From Sphingomonas sp. LC-1 (GTDB lineage Bacteria; Pseudomonadota; Alphaproteobacteria; Sphingomonadales; Sphingomonadaceae): a DNA stretch of 64,000 nt. The stretch spans positions 186,001-250,000 of the forward strand of contig NZ_JANZXB010000003.1 in NCBI RefSeq assembly GCF_025371035.1, in the 5' to 3' direction. Position 1 is the stretch's first letter, and every line of letters starts with the position of its first letter. Under the pieces are notes generated by a model. It worked only from the letters and a program-made list of their open reading frames with translations. It made no database searches and was not told where the DNA came from. Of this stretch, positions 1 to 7,981 are shown piece after piece. Made by a program: the position numbers and the translations under genes.

Positions 1-182
1 TCGGATCGGGCGGGGCGGAAGCGGCGGCGAAGGAACTGGGCATCCCGTTCCTGGGCCGGGTGCCGCTGACCATCGCGATTCGCACCGCCTCGGACGCGGG
101 GCAGCCCCCGGCGGCGGGGGAAGGGGATAGTGTCTTCGCACCGCTGGCCGAAGCGGTGGCGGATTGGCTGTCCCGGGCATGA
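1..182 (+). CDS. mrp: Mrp/NBP35-family ATPase, C-terminal end (partial)
   Basis: Only the last 60 codons are in the window, ending at TGA 180-182. The fragment reads ELGIPFLGRVPLTIAIRTAS followed by DAGQPP, which matches the C-terminal segment of Mrp/ApbC P-loop proteins, where a substrate-release loop (GRVPL, then IR..SD.G.P) follows the nucleotide-binding core. The family carries iron-sulfur clusters to apoproteins in the cytoplasm. The Walker motifs lie upstream of the window, so the call rests on this tail alone. A CoA-binding protein gene follows after about 95 bp on the same strand. Confidence 0.75.
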   Translation, partial: GSGGAEAAAKELGIPFLGRVPLTIAIRTASDAGQPPAAGEGDSVFAPLAEAVADWLSRA

Positions 183-276
183 AACCGGCGCGTCTTCGGG
201 GCGTTGGAAGCGGCTAGACCGTCTGTATCCCGTATGTGCGAAATGCCGGGTGGGCGGTCCGCAAAGGGGACCATCC

Positions 277-711
277 ATGCCGCTGACCGATGACGACGAT
301 ATTCGCATCCTGTTGCAGGACGCGCGCACTATTGCGCTGGTCGGCGCGTCCGATCGGCCAGACCGTCCGTCCTATGGCGTGATGAAGCGGATGCAGGATC
401 ATGGCTATCGCGTGATCCCGGTCAATCCACAGATCACCGGCGAGCATGTCCATGGCGAGTTCGTCTTTCGCGAGCTCGGCCAGTTGGGCGATCCGATCGA
501 CATCGTCGACATCTTCCGCCGCTCCGATGCGGTCGGCCCCATCGTGGACGAGGCGATCGCGATCGGGGCGAAGGCGATCTGGATGCAGTTGGGCGTCGTC
601 AACGAGGAGGCCGCCGCGCGCGCCGAGGCCGCCGGGCTGAAGGTGGTGATGAATCGCTGTCCCGCGATCGAGATTCCCCGGCTGGGCGTGGAGCCGGTCG
701 GCCACAACTGA
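277..711 (+). CDS. CoA-binding domain protein (YccU-like)
   Basis: This 144-residue protein consists of a single Rossmann-like CoA-binding domain. It carries IALVGASDRPDRPSYGVM near residue 18, a VIPVNP strand, and the late segment IWMQLGVVNEEAAARAEAAG, followed by VVMNRCP. These are hallmarks of the CoA_binding_2 family (YccU and relatives), small cytoplasmic proteins that bind CoA or a related nucleotide; their physiological role is unsettled. The ATG at 277 was chosen because an AAAGGGG ribosome site lies just upstream and the domain begins a few residues later. An open frame extends further upstream, but that part resembles no domain. Length is normal for the family. Confidence 0.85.
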   Translation: MPLTDDDDIRILLQDARTIALVGASDRPDRPSYGVMKRMQDHGYRVIPVNPQITGEHVHGEFVFRELGQLGDPIDIVDIFRRSDAVGPIVDEAIAIGAKAIWMQLGVVNEEAAARAEAAGLKVVMNRCPAIEIPRLGVEPVGHN

Positions 712-736
712 ACGAAGAGAACAGGGGAGAATTGCG

Positions 737-1006
737 ATGGTGCCGGTGCCGATCCTGCTGATATTGGCCGCGCCGCAGGCGCATGGCGGCCATGCGATGC
801 CATTGCCGCGCCTGACGCCCAACTGTGCGTCCGGAGGCTGCGCCGGAACAGTGCGCCCTTCGCCCTATCGCCTTTCGCAGGATCATAGCGTTCCGATCGA
901 TTCGAAGGCGCGGGCCTTCGCCAATGACGGCACCTATTGCGCGGTGGTCGGCGACAAATATTGCCTCAGCAAGCCACGGACTCTGTTCCGCACGCAAATC
1001 GATTGA
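737..1006 (+). CDS. Small secreted cysteine-containing protein
   Basis: This encodes 89 residues starting at an ATG with a good upstream site (AGGGGAGA). The N-terminus MVPVPILLILAAPQAHGG is a short hydrophobic stretch that could act as a signal peptide. The rest is polar and has four cysteines (about residues 30, 35, 68 and 76, the last two in CAVVGDKYC), which suggests disulfides in the periplasm. I do not recognise the family. It begins 25 bp after the CoA-binding gene and is followed by two other small exported proteins, so the three may form a small lineage-specific group. Function unknown. Confidence 0.55.
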   Translation: MVPVPILLILAAPQAHGGHAMPLPRLTPNCASGGCAGTVRPSPYRLSQDHSVPIDSKARAFANDGTYCAVVGDKYCLSKPRTLFRTQID

Positions 1007-1121
1007 CGCCCTAAAAATGACACAGGCGTAATGACATTATCGGCTTCGCATGGCGGACGGGATAGGACGCCATGTGTCCGTGACCTCATGGTCCGGGCGA
1101 ACGCGATGCCGGGAGGGTGTC

Positions 1122-1511
1122 ATGGTGGCGATGATATGGGCCATGTTGGTGATGGCGGTGCCGGGTCAGGACACAGTGCCCGCGCCGTCTCCATCGGTCG
1201 ACGCGATCATCGCGAAGACGAGCGAGATGACCGGTATCCGGCGGCGCTGCGTGTATGATCCCAATGCAACCGACATCACCGTATGCGGTCGCCGCAATGC
1301 CGATCGGTTCCGCATGCCCTTCGAGATACCGCCGGAGCCGGGCGATCCCCGCCACGAGGGCGTGATGGAGGAGCGGACCCGCCTGCTTGCGCGCAGCACC
1401 CCGTTGAAGGACTTGTCGCCCTTCCAGGTGGGGGGTGGTCTTGCGGGGGTGACGATGGACACCAATCCGCGCGGCGGCCATGGGCCGACGCTGCGCAAGC
1501 CCGCGCCATGA
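1122..1511 (+). CDS. Small exported protein with VCGRR motif (copy 1)
   Basis: The ATG at 1122 follows a GGGAGGG site and opens a 129-residue protein. It begins with a hydrophobic signal-like segment (MVAMIWAMLVMAVPGQ). The mature part contains a cysteine in RRRCVYDP and then DITVCGRRNADRFRMPFEIP, and ends in a Gly/Pro-rich tail. The same VCGRR motif recurs in the next gene, 19 bp downstream, so the two look like diverged paralogues. I believe such motifs are common in small exported proteins of sphingomonads, but no characterised function is known to me. A longer frame upstream of 1122 is open but lacks a signal peptide. Confidence 0.6.
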   Translation: MVAMIWAMLVMAVPGQDTVPAPSPSVDAIIAKTSEMTGIRRRCVYDPNATDITVCGRRNADRFRMPFEIPPEPGDPRHEGVMEERTRLLARSTPLKDLSPFQVGGGLAGVTMDTNPRGGHGPTLRKPAP

Positions 1512-1530
1512 CGTCGAGGAGAGCCACGCG

Positions 1531-1965
1531 ATGATCGCCCTGTTGCTGATCGCCCTTCAGGCGACACCCGCCGCGCCGCCGCCAACGGGATCGGGAAGCG
1601 AACGTTTTTCGATCCTGGCGCGCGATCCCTGTCCGCCCTCTGCGGGAACCAGGGAGGATGTCATCGTCTGCGGACGGCGGCAGGCGGACGACCGTATTCC
1701 GGATGTGCCCGATGAGGTGCCGGCGGGGCCGGTGCCGTCCAATCCGCAACTGACCGGTATCGGGGCGCTGCGGGCGTCGGGCACGCCCTGCGCGGCGACG
1801 CAATGGGGATGCCAGACCGGGGTGAATATCCTCGGCCCCGCCCTTCTCCTCGCCAATGAGGCGCGGATCGGAATCAGCAAGCTGGTCGACAAGTCCCGCG
1901 ACAAGAGCCACCGCGTCCCCATCGCGCTCGACGGGCCGGGGCCGCAGGGGCATCTCGAACCCTGA
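1531..1965 (+). CDS. Small exported protein with VCGRR motif (copy 2)
   Basis: This 144-residue product starts at an ATG preceded by GAGGAGAG. Its N-terminus MIALLLIALQATPAAPPP is a short signal peptide. The mature part has RDPCPP, then EDVIVCGRRQADDRIPD, and a later pair of cysteines (TPCAATQWGCQTG). It shares the VCGRR core and general layout with the gene just upstream. Spacing of 19 bp and equal orientation suggest one transcript. The protein probably resides in the periplasm or at the membrane surface. No enzymatic motif is visible and the role is unknown. Confidence 0.6.
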   Translation: MIALLLIALQATPAAPPPTGSGSERFSILARDPCPPSAGTREDVIVCGRRQADDRIPDVPDEVPAGPVPSNPQLTGIGALRASGTPCAATQWGCQTGVNILGPALLLANEARIGISKLVDKSRDKSHRVPIALDGPGPQGHLEP

Positions 1966-2115
1966 CGGCAGCAGGGGAATGCCGTTCCTCTCCCTGGCCA
2001 GGCTGGGAAGGGGAAGCCGCCAAGCGATGGCCGGGCAGGGGCAATGTCCGACCGCTGACCACCACGCTCTGTAAGCGCGGCTCCTCCCATCGCCGATCGG
2101 CAGGATCGACGGTGA

Positions 2116-2685
2116 TCAGCCGCCCGCCTGTCGCCGTGCCCGGGCGCGTGCCGAGGGGGGCGGGGTAAACCAGTCGGCCAGCGTCAGCCCGGTCTGCGCC
2201 ATGGCGCGCAATACCACCTGCCCGGCGGCGCGTGCATCGCTAAGCGCGTCATGGTGGCGATGCTCCAGTTCCAGGAACGCCGCCAGCGTGTTGAGCTTGT
2301 GATTGGGCAGTTCGGGCCAGGCCCGTCTGGCGATGGTCACGCTGTCCAGCCAGCGCGCCGCGATCGGGGGCAGGGCATCGCGCTCGCACGCGCGACCCAG
2401 CGCGCCCTTGTCGAACCCCGAATGCGCCACCGTCACCCTCCCGCCCAGATGCTCCGCCAGTTCGGGATGCAGATGCGCGAAGGTCGGTTTGCCCAGCACA
2501 TGATCGGCGGTGATGCCGTGGATGCCGATGTTGAAGCTGCTGAACTCGTCGCACGGATCGACCAGCGTTTCATAGGCTAGCACCTCCACGCCCGCCGCAT
2601 AGCCGACGATACCGATCTGGCAGATGCTGCTGGTACGCGAACAGGCGGTTTCGACGTCGATGACCACGAAATCGGGGGGAGTCAT
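2116..2685 (-). CDS. 3'-5' exonuclease, DnaQ-like (DEDDh)
   Basis: The 189-residue protein is a stand-alone DnaQ-type exonuclease domain. All five metal-binding and catalytic positions of the DEDDh group are visible: D10 and E12 in IDVET (Exo I), D92 in VAHSGFDKGAL (Exo II), and H145 with D150 in HHDALSDARA (Exo III). Such proteins remove nucleotides from 3' ends of DNA or RNA in the cytoplasm. It lacks the polymerase-binding tail of true PolIII epsilon, so it is probably an accessory proofreading or repair nuclease. It converges with the VCGRR gene and is divergent from homoserine dehydrogenase. Confidence 0.85.
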   Translation of the reverse strand: MTPPDFVVIDVETACSRTSSICQIGIVGYAAGVEVLAYETLVDPCDEFSSFNIGIHGITADHVLGKPTFAHLHPELAEHLGGRVTVAHSGFDKGALGRACERDALPPIAARWLDSVTIARRAWPELPNHKLNTLAAFLELEHRHHDALSDARAAGQVVLRAMAQTGLTLADWFTPPPSARARARRQAGG

Positions 2686-2806
2686 GGACGGCCTTTAGCG
2701 CGATCACAGGTTTCGAGCAATAAAAGGTCGCCTCATGGCTCGACAGCGACCATTTCTATCCGCTACCCGCCAGGGCTCTACGAACGCTCGGATACAGGAA
2801 GACGAT

Positions 2807-4096
2807 ATGGGCGACGCATTGCGGGTGGCTTTGGCGGGACTCGGCACGGTGGGGGGCGGCGTCATTCGCCTGCTCGACGCGAACCGTGAGCTGATTACCC
2901 GGCGCGCCGGTCGCCCCATCGAGATCGTCGCCGTCTCCGCTCGCGACCGGACCAAGGACCGGGGCGTCGACCTGTCGCGCTTCGAATGGGTGGACGACAC
3001 CGCCGCGCTCGCCGCGCGCGAGGATGCGGACGTGGTGGTCGAGCTGATCGGCGGATCGGACGGGCCCGCGCTGACGCTAGCGCGGACCGCGCTCGATGCC
3101 GGGCGTGGCTTCGTGACCGCCAACAAGGCGATGCTGGCGCATCACGGGCTGGAACTGGCGCGGAAGGCGGAGGCGTCCAAGGCGGCGCTGAAGTTCGAGG
3201 CGGCGGTGGCGGGCGGCATCCCGGTCATCAAGGGGCTGCGCGAAGGCGCGGCGGCCAATGCCATCGCGCGCGTCTATGGCATCCTCAACGGCACCTGCAA
3301 TTTCATCCTGTCCAAGATGGAAGCCGAAGGCCGCGACTTCGCGGAGGTTTTGGCGGAAGCGCAAGCGCTGGGCTATGCCGAGGCCGATCCCAGCTTCGAC
3401 ATTGACGGGGTGGATGCCGCGCACAAGCTGTCGATCCTGGCGGCGATCGCCTTCGGCACGCAGCCCGCGTTCGGCGATGTCGCGATCGGCGGCGTGCGGC
3501 ATGTGCTCGCCGCCGACATCGCGCAGGCCGCCTCGCTCGGCTATCGCGTGCGGCTCGTCGGCGTGGCGGAGGAAGGGGCGAACGGGCTGTTCCAGCGGGT
3601 GCATCCCCATCTGGTGCCGCTCGACCATCCGCTGGCGCATGTCACCGGCTCGACCAATGCGGTGGTGGCGGAGGGCAATTTCGTCGGTCGCCTGCTGTTC
3701 CAGGGCGCGGGTGCGGGCGATGGCCCGACCGCCAGCGCGGTCGTCGCCGACCTGATCGACATCGCGCGCGGTGAATATGGTGCGTCCTTCGCCATGCCCG
3801 CGCACGAACTCACCCCTGCGGCCAAGGCCGATAGCGGCGAGCGGCGCGGGCGGGCCTATCTGCGCTTCACGGTGCAGGACAAAGTCGGCGTGCTGGCCGA
3901 GATCGCCGCGGCGATGCGCGATGCCGGCGTGTCGATCGAAAGCCTGATCCAGCGTGGCGAGGCGGCGGATGGCGGCGTGATGATCGCGATCGTGACCCAT
4001 GAGGGGCCGGAGCGCGCGGTCGCCCAGGCACTGGAGCGGTTGCGCGGGAGCCAGAGCCTGGTCGGGCAGCCGCTGCTCATGCATATTCTGGGATAG
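2807..4096 (+). CDS. hom: Homoserine dehydrogenase
   Basis: It reduces aspartate-4-semialdehyde to homoserine with NAD(P)H, the branch point to threonine and methionine, in the cytoplasm. The 429-residue product begins with the dinucleotide-binding loop AGLGTVGGGV (about residues 9-18). The catalytic domain carries TANKAMLAHHG, AAVAGGIPVIKGLREG, GILNGTCNFILSKME and GYAEADPSFDIDGVDAAHK. A C-terminal ACT domain starts near residue 352 (YLRFTVQDKVGVLAEIAAAM) and typically mediates threonine feedback. The ATG at 2807 after CAGGAAGACG was preferred over an upstream ATG at 2735, because homologues start directly before the nucleotide-binding strand. Length is typical for the monofunctional enzyme. 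Confidence 0.95.
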   Translation: MGDALRVALAGLGTVGGGVIRLLDANRELITRRAGRPIEIVAVSARDRTKDRGVDLSRFEWVDDTAALAAREDADVVVELIGGSDGPALTLARTALDAGRGFVTANKAMLAHHGLELARKAEASKAALKFEAAVAGGIPVIKGLREGAAANAIARVYGILNGTCNFILSKMEAEGRDFAEVLAEAQALGYAEADPSFDIDGVDAAHKLSILAAIAFGTQPAFGDVAIGGVRHVLAADIAQAASLGYRVRLVGVAEEGANGLFQRVHPHLVPLDHPLAHVTGSTNAVVAEGNFVGRLLFQGAGAGDGPTASAVVADLIDIARGEYGASFAMPAHELTPAAKADSGERRGRAYLRFTVQDKVGVLAEIAAAMRDAGVSIESLIQRGEAADGGVMIAIVTHEGPERAVAQALERLRGSQSLVGQPLLMHILG

Positions 4097-4100
4097 GAAA

Positions 4101-4176
4101 ATCCTCCCCCGCAAGGGGGAGGTGGCAGGCGGAAGGCCTGACGGAGGGGGCGTCCAAAGCGGTTGCACCCCTCCGC
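4101..4176. repeat. Palindromic intergenic repeat (CCTCCCCC family)
   Basis: The sequence between two convergent genes contains a perfect hairpin, CCTCCCCC-GCAA-GGGGGAGG at 4103-4122, followed by a second arm pair GGAGGGG (4144-4150) and CCCCTCC (4168-4174). The layout of a strong short hairpin, a GCCTGACGG segment and a second GC arm resembles REP-like elements scattered in sphingomonad genomes. It may also serve as a bidirectional terminator for hom and the oxygenase gene, although there is no clear T tract. Confidence 0.6.
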
Positions 4177-4188
4177 CTCGCCTGGCCT

Positions 4189-5145
4189 TTACTTCTTGAT
4201 CAGCCCGATCTCGACCAGCCGCTCGAACAGATAGTCGTGCGCGGTGATCGGCTCCGGATAGCGATCCGGATGCCCCTCGCTCACCGTACCGGGCAGCGTC
4301 TTGATCAGGAAGTCGGGCGCGGGGTGCAGGAAGAAGGGCATCGAATAGCGCGAGAAGCCACGCCGCTCGACCGGCGGGTTGACGACCCGGTGCGTGGTCG
4401 AAGGCAGCACATGGTTGGTCAGCCGCTGGAGCATGTCGCCGACATTGACCACCATCGCACCATCTGGCGGACGGATCGCCAGCCATTCGCCCGAATCGCG
4501 GTCGAGCAGTTCCAGCCCCGCTTCCTCGGCGCCCAGCAACAGGGTGATGAGGTTGATGTCCTCATGCGCGCCCGCCCGCACACCCTCGGCATCGGCGGGG
4601 ATCGGCGGATAATGGAGCAGGCGGAGGACCGAGTTGCCGTCCTTCACCGCAGGGGCGAACCAGTGCGGATCGAGCTTCAGGTGCCGCGCGATGGCGGACA
4701 ACAGCCGGTCGCCCGCGCGATCGAACGCCGCGAAGAGCCGGATGAAATCCTCGCGGAACCCCTCGGGCCGCTCGGGCCAGATATTGGCGGGCATCCGGTC
4801 GGCATAGCGATGTCCCTCGGGCAGTTCGCGGCCAACATGCCAAAATTCCTTGAGGTCGACGACCTTGGCATCCTTGGCGATCTCGGTCTTGAACGGGGTA
4901 TAACCGCGCGCGCCGCCGCCGCCGGGGACGTGATAGCCGCGCTTTTCTTCCTCAGGCAGGTCGAACAGCGCCTTGGTCTGCGCCCAGGCCCGGTCGATCA
5001 GGTCGGCCGGCACGCCATGATCCGCGACGATCGCGAAACCGAACCGCTCGAACGATTCGCCAAGGGCGGCGGCAAAGCCCTCGGGATCGCGGTCCTGATC
5101 GGCGAGGCTGAGCGTCGGAACCTCGGCGGAGCGGGTGTCGGTCAT
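4189..5145 (-). CDS. Isopenicillin-N-synthase-like 2-oxoglutarate/Fe(II) oxygenase
   Basis: The 318-residue protein has the two-part architecture of this superfamily: an N-terminal DIOX_N domain (PTLSLADQD to about residue 120) and a C-terminal double-stranded beta-helix. The iron ligands appear as H194 and D196 in AHEDINLITLL and H252 in THRVVNPP. The co-substrate-binding R-x-S pair appears as R266 and S268 in RGFSRYSMPFF. These enzymes hydroxylate, desaturate or cyclise small molecules in the cytoplasm. The substrate cannot be told from sequence; there is no biosynthetic cluster next to it, so a beta-lactam role is unlikely. The gene converges on hom. Confidence 0.85.
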   Translation of the reverse strand: MTDTRSAEVPTLSLADQDRDPEGFAAALGESFERFGFAIVADHGVPADLIDRAWAQTKALFDLPEEEKRGYHVPGGGGARGYTPFKTEIAKDAKVVDLKEFWHVGRELPEGHRYADRMPANIWPERPEGFREDFIRLFAAFDRAGDRLLSAIARHLKLDPHWFAPAVKDGNSVLRLLHYPPIPADAEGVRAGAHEDINLITLLLGAEEAGLELLDRDSGEWLAIRPPDGAMVVNVGDMLQRLTNHVLPSTTHRVVNPPVERRGFSRYSMPFFLHPAPDFLIKTLPGTVSEGHPDRYPEPITAHDYLFERLVEIGLIKK

Positions 5146-5215
5146 GGCAATATGTCCAGAAAATCTAACAAGCTGTCATCTTTATAGCGCGCTTGGGACG
5201 TCCGAACAGGGCCGC

Positions 5216-5713
5216 TTATCCGCCCAGCGTGATCGTTCCCGTCGATCGGTCGCCACCAGCAGGGCGAAGATCGACGCGGAACGGCTTTTCCTCCGCCGTC
5301 TTGCCGACCAGCACGCCGCCCTGATCGCTCAACGTGAAGTCGGCCTCGCCCATCTTCTCGCGGAACCAGTCGCGCACCGTGGCGGGATCGGCGGGACTGT
5401 CGAAGGTCATGACGAACGCCTTGTCGCGGCCATTGCCGACATCGACGTTGCGGATCTTCGACCCCGGATAGAGATGGACGCCGTTCAGCTCGAAATTATC
5501 CGCCTCCAGCGACACTTTGGGCAGCTTGAACGCACCCGTGAAGCCGGGCAGTGCCAGCTTGACCTCGCCCGACCGGCCATCGACGGCGGCCAGCGTCTCT
5601 CCGTCCGAACTGTTGATCGTCACCGACGTCCCATCGGTGGGCCGGTCGCAACCCGACAGCGCCAGTGCAGCAAGAAGCGGCAGGGCCAGGCCGATACGAT
5701 GCGGGGTGATCAT
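5216..5713 (-). CDS. Putative lipoprotein
   Basis: The 165-residue product begins MITPHRIGLALPLLAALALS and continues into GC, a lipoprotein signal peptide with an LSGC lipobox. The mature part contains VTINSSDGETLAAVDGRSG and a segment near the C-terminus, TLSDQGGVLVGKTAEEKPF, but no enzymatic motif. The ATG at 5713 was chosen because an AAGGAG site lies just upstream and the signal peptide starts there; the open frame extends further but without signal features. Function unknown, likely membrane-anchored in the periplasm. It is divergent from the MFS exporter. Confidence 0.65.
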   Translation of the reverse strand: MITPHRIGLALPLLAALALSGCDRPTDGTSVTINSSDGETLAAVDGRSGEVKLALPGFTGAFKLPKVSLEADNFELNGVHLYPGSKIRNVDVGNGRDKAFVMTFDSPADPATVRDWFREKMGEADFTLSDQGGVLVGKTAEEKPFRVDLRPAGGDRSTGTITLGG

Positions 5714-5997
5714 GGCGGCAAAACTCCTTCTGGCATTCCGTAACGCTGATACAATTGAGCGCGGAGATTGTGCCGCACAAGCTGACGGTGCGCTGAATGC
5801 CGCCGCCACCTCCGCTTTCATCGTCATGGCGAACAGGAAAGATCGGCGTCGGGCAGGTGCGTCACCGGTGCCAGCATCGCCGATCCGGCGGACCGGCGCG
5901 TCGATGACGATCTTTTCCCCTCTGCTCGGCAACATTGGATATCGAAGCGGGTTTTCCGGTTCCCCTGCCAATCAAACGCCCTTATGTGACCAACATC

Positions 5998-7245
5998 ATG
6001 TCCGAAACCCGTTCCGCTGCTCCGGCGGCGTCCGTCGCGGCCGAGCCGCCCGGCGCGCCGATCGGCTTTGTCGAATTCGTCCTTTTGATCGCGGCGCTGA
6101 TGGCGTTGACCGCGCTGGGGATCGATTCGATGCTCCCCGCGCTGCCGGCCATCGGCGAGGCGTTGGGCGCTTCGGCGGCCGCACGGCCTTTCGTCGTCAC
6201 CGCCTTCCTGATCGGATTCGGGGTGGCGCAGCTCGTCCATGGACCGCTGGCCGATCGCTATGGGCGGCGGCGGGTGCTGATCGTCGCGCTGGTCATCTAT
6301 ATCATCGCCAATGGCGCGGCGGCGATGGCGGGCAGCTTTACGCTGTTGCTGGTCGCGCGCGTCTGTGCGGGGGCGGCGATCGCCGCGACGCGGGTGGCGA
6401 CGGTGGCGCTGGTCCGCGACTGCTATCACGGGCGCGCCATGGCGCAGGTCATGTCGATCGCCTTCATGGTGTTCATGATCGTGCCGATCCTGGCCCCGGC
6501 CTTTGGGGAACTGGTGCTGCTGTTCGGCAATTGGCGGCTGATCTTCTGGACCATCGCGGGGCTGGCGGCGCTGGTGCTCGGCTGGTTCGCGGTCCGGATG
6601 CCCGAGACGCTGTCGCCCGAGGCGCAACTCCCCATCTCGCTGTCGCGTATCCTCGATGGCTGGCGTGAGACGCTGAGTGACCGGCTGTCGCTCGGCTATA
6701 CGCTGGCGGCGACCGCCCTGATGGCGGCGCTCTATGGCTATCTCAATTCGGTGCAGCCGATCATGGCGGAGACGTTCGGGCGCGAAAAGCTGCTCGCGCT
6801 GATCTTCGCCACCACCTCGGTCACGATGGCGGCGGCGAACCTGCTCAACTCGCGGATCGTCATGCGGCTGGGCACGCGGTTGATCAGCCATAGTTCGGTG
6901 ACCATCCTGATCATCGTGTCGGCGATCCATCTCGCGGTCGCGCAATTCTTTGGCGAAACGCTGATCGTCTTTGCCGTGCTCCAGGCGATCACCATGGCGT
7001 GTTTCGGTCTGGCGACCTCCAATTTCTCCTCGATGGCGATGGAGAATATGGGGCGGATCGCGGGCACCGCATCCAGCGTACAGGGCTTTACCAGCGTCAC
7101 CATCGGCTCGCTGATCGGGGCGGGGATCGGACAGGCTTTTGACGGGACGACGCGGCCGCTGACGCTGGGCTTCCTAATCGCCGGATGTGCGGCCTTCGCC
7201 GTGGTGGCCCTGACCGAACGCGGGCGGATGTTCCGGCCCCAGTAA
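5998..7245 (+). CDS. MFS multidrug exporter, Bcr/CflA family
   Basis: The protein of about 415 residues is a polytopic inner-membrane antiporter with roughly 12 hydrophobic segments. It carries the Bcr/CflA signature near the first helix (DSMLPALPAIGEALG) and the MFS motif A between helices 2 and 3 (GPLADRYGRRRVLI). Family members export drugs and small metabolites such as bicyclomycin, chloramphenicol or cysteine-pathway compounds by proton exchange. The actual substrate is unknown. An upstream in-frame ATG at 5935 would add 21 residues; 5998 was preferred because those extra residues look non-native, although the ribosome site is weak in both cases. Confidence 0.85.
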   Translation: MSETRSAAPAASVAAEPPGAPIGFVEFVLLIAALMALTALGIDSMLPALPAIGEALGASAAARPFVVTAFLIGFGVAQLVHGPLADRYGRRRVLIVALVIYIIANGAAAMAGSFTLLLVARVCAGAAIAATRVATVALVRDCYHGRAMAQVMSIAFMVFMIVPILAPAFGELVLLFGNWRLIFWTIAGLAALVLGWFAVRMPETLSPEAQLPISLSRILDGWRETLSDRLSLGYTLAATALMAALYGYLNSVQPIMAETFGREKLLALIFATTSVTMAAANLLNSRIVMRLGTRLISHSSVTILIIVSAIHLAVAQFFGETLIVFAVLQAITMACFGLATSNFSSMAMENMGRIAGTASSVQGFTSVTIGSLIGAGIGQAFDGTTRPLTLGFLIAGCAAFAVVALTERGRMFRPQ

Positions 7246-7258
7246 CGCAGGCCCGGCG

Positions 7259-7284
7259 GGAACCGCCCGGCCCGCCCCACCGTT
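7259..7284 (+). promoter_or_regulatory. Putative EcfG (general stress response) promoter
   Basis: GGAAC at 7259-7263 and CGTT at 7281-7284 are separated by 17 bp, which fits the alphaproteobacterial EcfG consensus GGAAC-N16-17-CGTT. It lies 33 bp upstream of the ATG of the acidic-protein gene at 7317. In a GC-rich genome such short motifs occur by chance, so this is suggestive only. Confidence 0.45.
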
Positions 7285-7316
7285 TTTGCTTCCGACACCC
7301 AGGACAGGAGGCAAGC

Positions 7317-7658
7317 ATGGGCGGACATCAGGTTCCCAGCCAGGGACCCGGCGATGATGGCTGGGACGAAGAAGGCTATGACGAGAGCCAGCGTGCCGAG
7401 ATTCTGGAGGCGACGCGCAACGGACCGACGGACGGCGTGCTGTTGACCGATATCGAACCCGATCTGGGCGACGATACGGTGGAGGACGAGCCGATCGACG
7501 AACTCGACATGGATTCCGAAGAGGTGGGCGAAAGCGATGCCTCGGTCGACATGGATGCCGAGGATATCGACGAGGACGATCTCCAAGAGGATTTCGAGGA
7601 CGATAGCGTCGCCGATGGCGATATCGACGAAGCCGACGACGCCGCGCTGCGGCCATGA
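7317..7658 (+). CDS. Highly acidic hypothetical protein
   Basis: The 113-residue product starts after an excellent AGGAGG site. About 45 of its residues are Asp or Glu, concentrated after residue 45 (for example EDIDEDDLQEDFEDDSVADG), and there are almost no basic residues after residue 34. There is no signal peptide or membrane segment. The N-terminal third has a less biased segment, SQRAEILEATRNGPTDGVLL. The stop codon overlaps the ATG of the next gene (ATGA), so the two are translationally coupled. Proteins this acidic can be DNA or ribosome mimics, metal buffers or disordered chaperones, but nothing here decides between these. Not recognised as a known family. Confidence 0.65.
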   Translation: MGGHQVPSQGPGDDGWDEEGYDESQRAEILEATRNGPTDGVLLTDIEPDLGDDTVEDEPIDELDMDSEEVGESDASVDMDAEDIDEDDLQEDFEDDSVADGDIDEADDAALRP

Positions 7659-7981
7659 CGCGGTTGCCCGTGGCGCTGGCGGCGGGAGGGATCGTGCTGG
7701 TCGGATGCTCGACCATGCCCGATCCCCGCTCGGCCATGCCGCCGATGGTCTCGACGAATTTCCAGTGCGAAAATGGCAGTCGGTTCTGGATGCGTTTCGA
7801 CAATCGCGACGATAGCGCGTTGCTGCGCCTGGACGGCGATCTGGAGGTGCGCCTGGCGGGACAGCCGGTCGCCTCGGGCATCCACTATGCGGGCTTCGGT
7901 CATGACCTTCGCGGCAAGGGGGGTGAGGTTGTTTTGACACGGCCCACCGGCGATTCGCTTCGCTGCACCGCAGTCCGCTGA
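7655..7981 (+). CDS. MliC-like lipoprotein (C-type lysozyme inhibitor fold)
   Basis: The 108-residue protein begins with a lipoprotein signal peptide (MTRLPVALAAGGIVLVGCST, Cys at residue 18). The mature domain has the MliC/PliC pattern: a first cysteine in NFQCENGSRFWMRFDN, a short beta-rich middle, the SGIHYAGFG segment, a KGGEVVLTRP strand, and the last cysteine in SLRCTAVR. Family members are outer-membrane or periplasmic proteins that block C-type lysozymes, with the SGxxY segment inserted in the enzyme active site. Here the segment is conserved (ASGIHY). It overlaps the acidic-protein gene by 4 bp, so both probably share one mRNA. Confidence 0.75.
   Translation: MTRLPVALAAGGIVLVGCSTMPDPRSAMPPMVSTNFQCENGSRFWMRFDNRDDSALLRLDGDLEVRLAGQPVASGIHYAGFGHDLRGKGGEVVLTRPTGDSLRCTAVR

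Noticed and set aside
3077-4486. 469-codon minus-strand frame opposite hom
   Set aside because: Antisense to a clear homoserine dehydrogenase gene; no domain.
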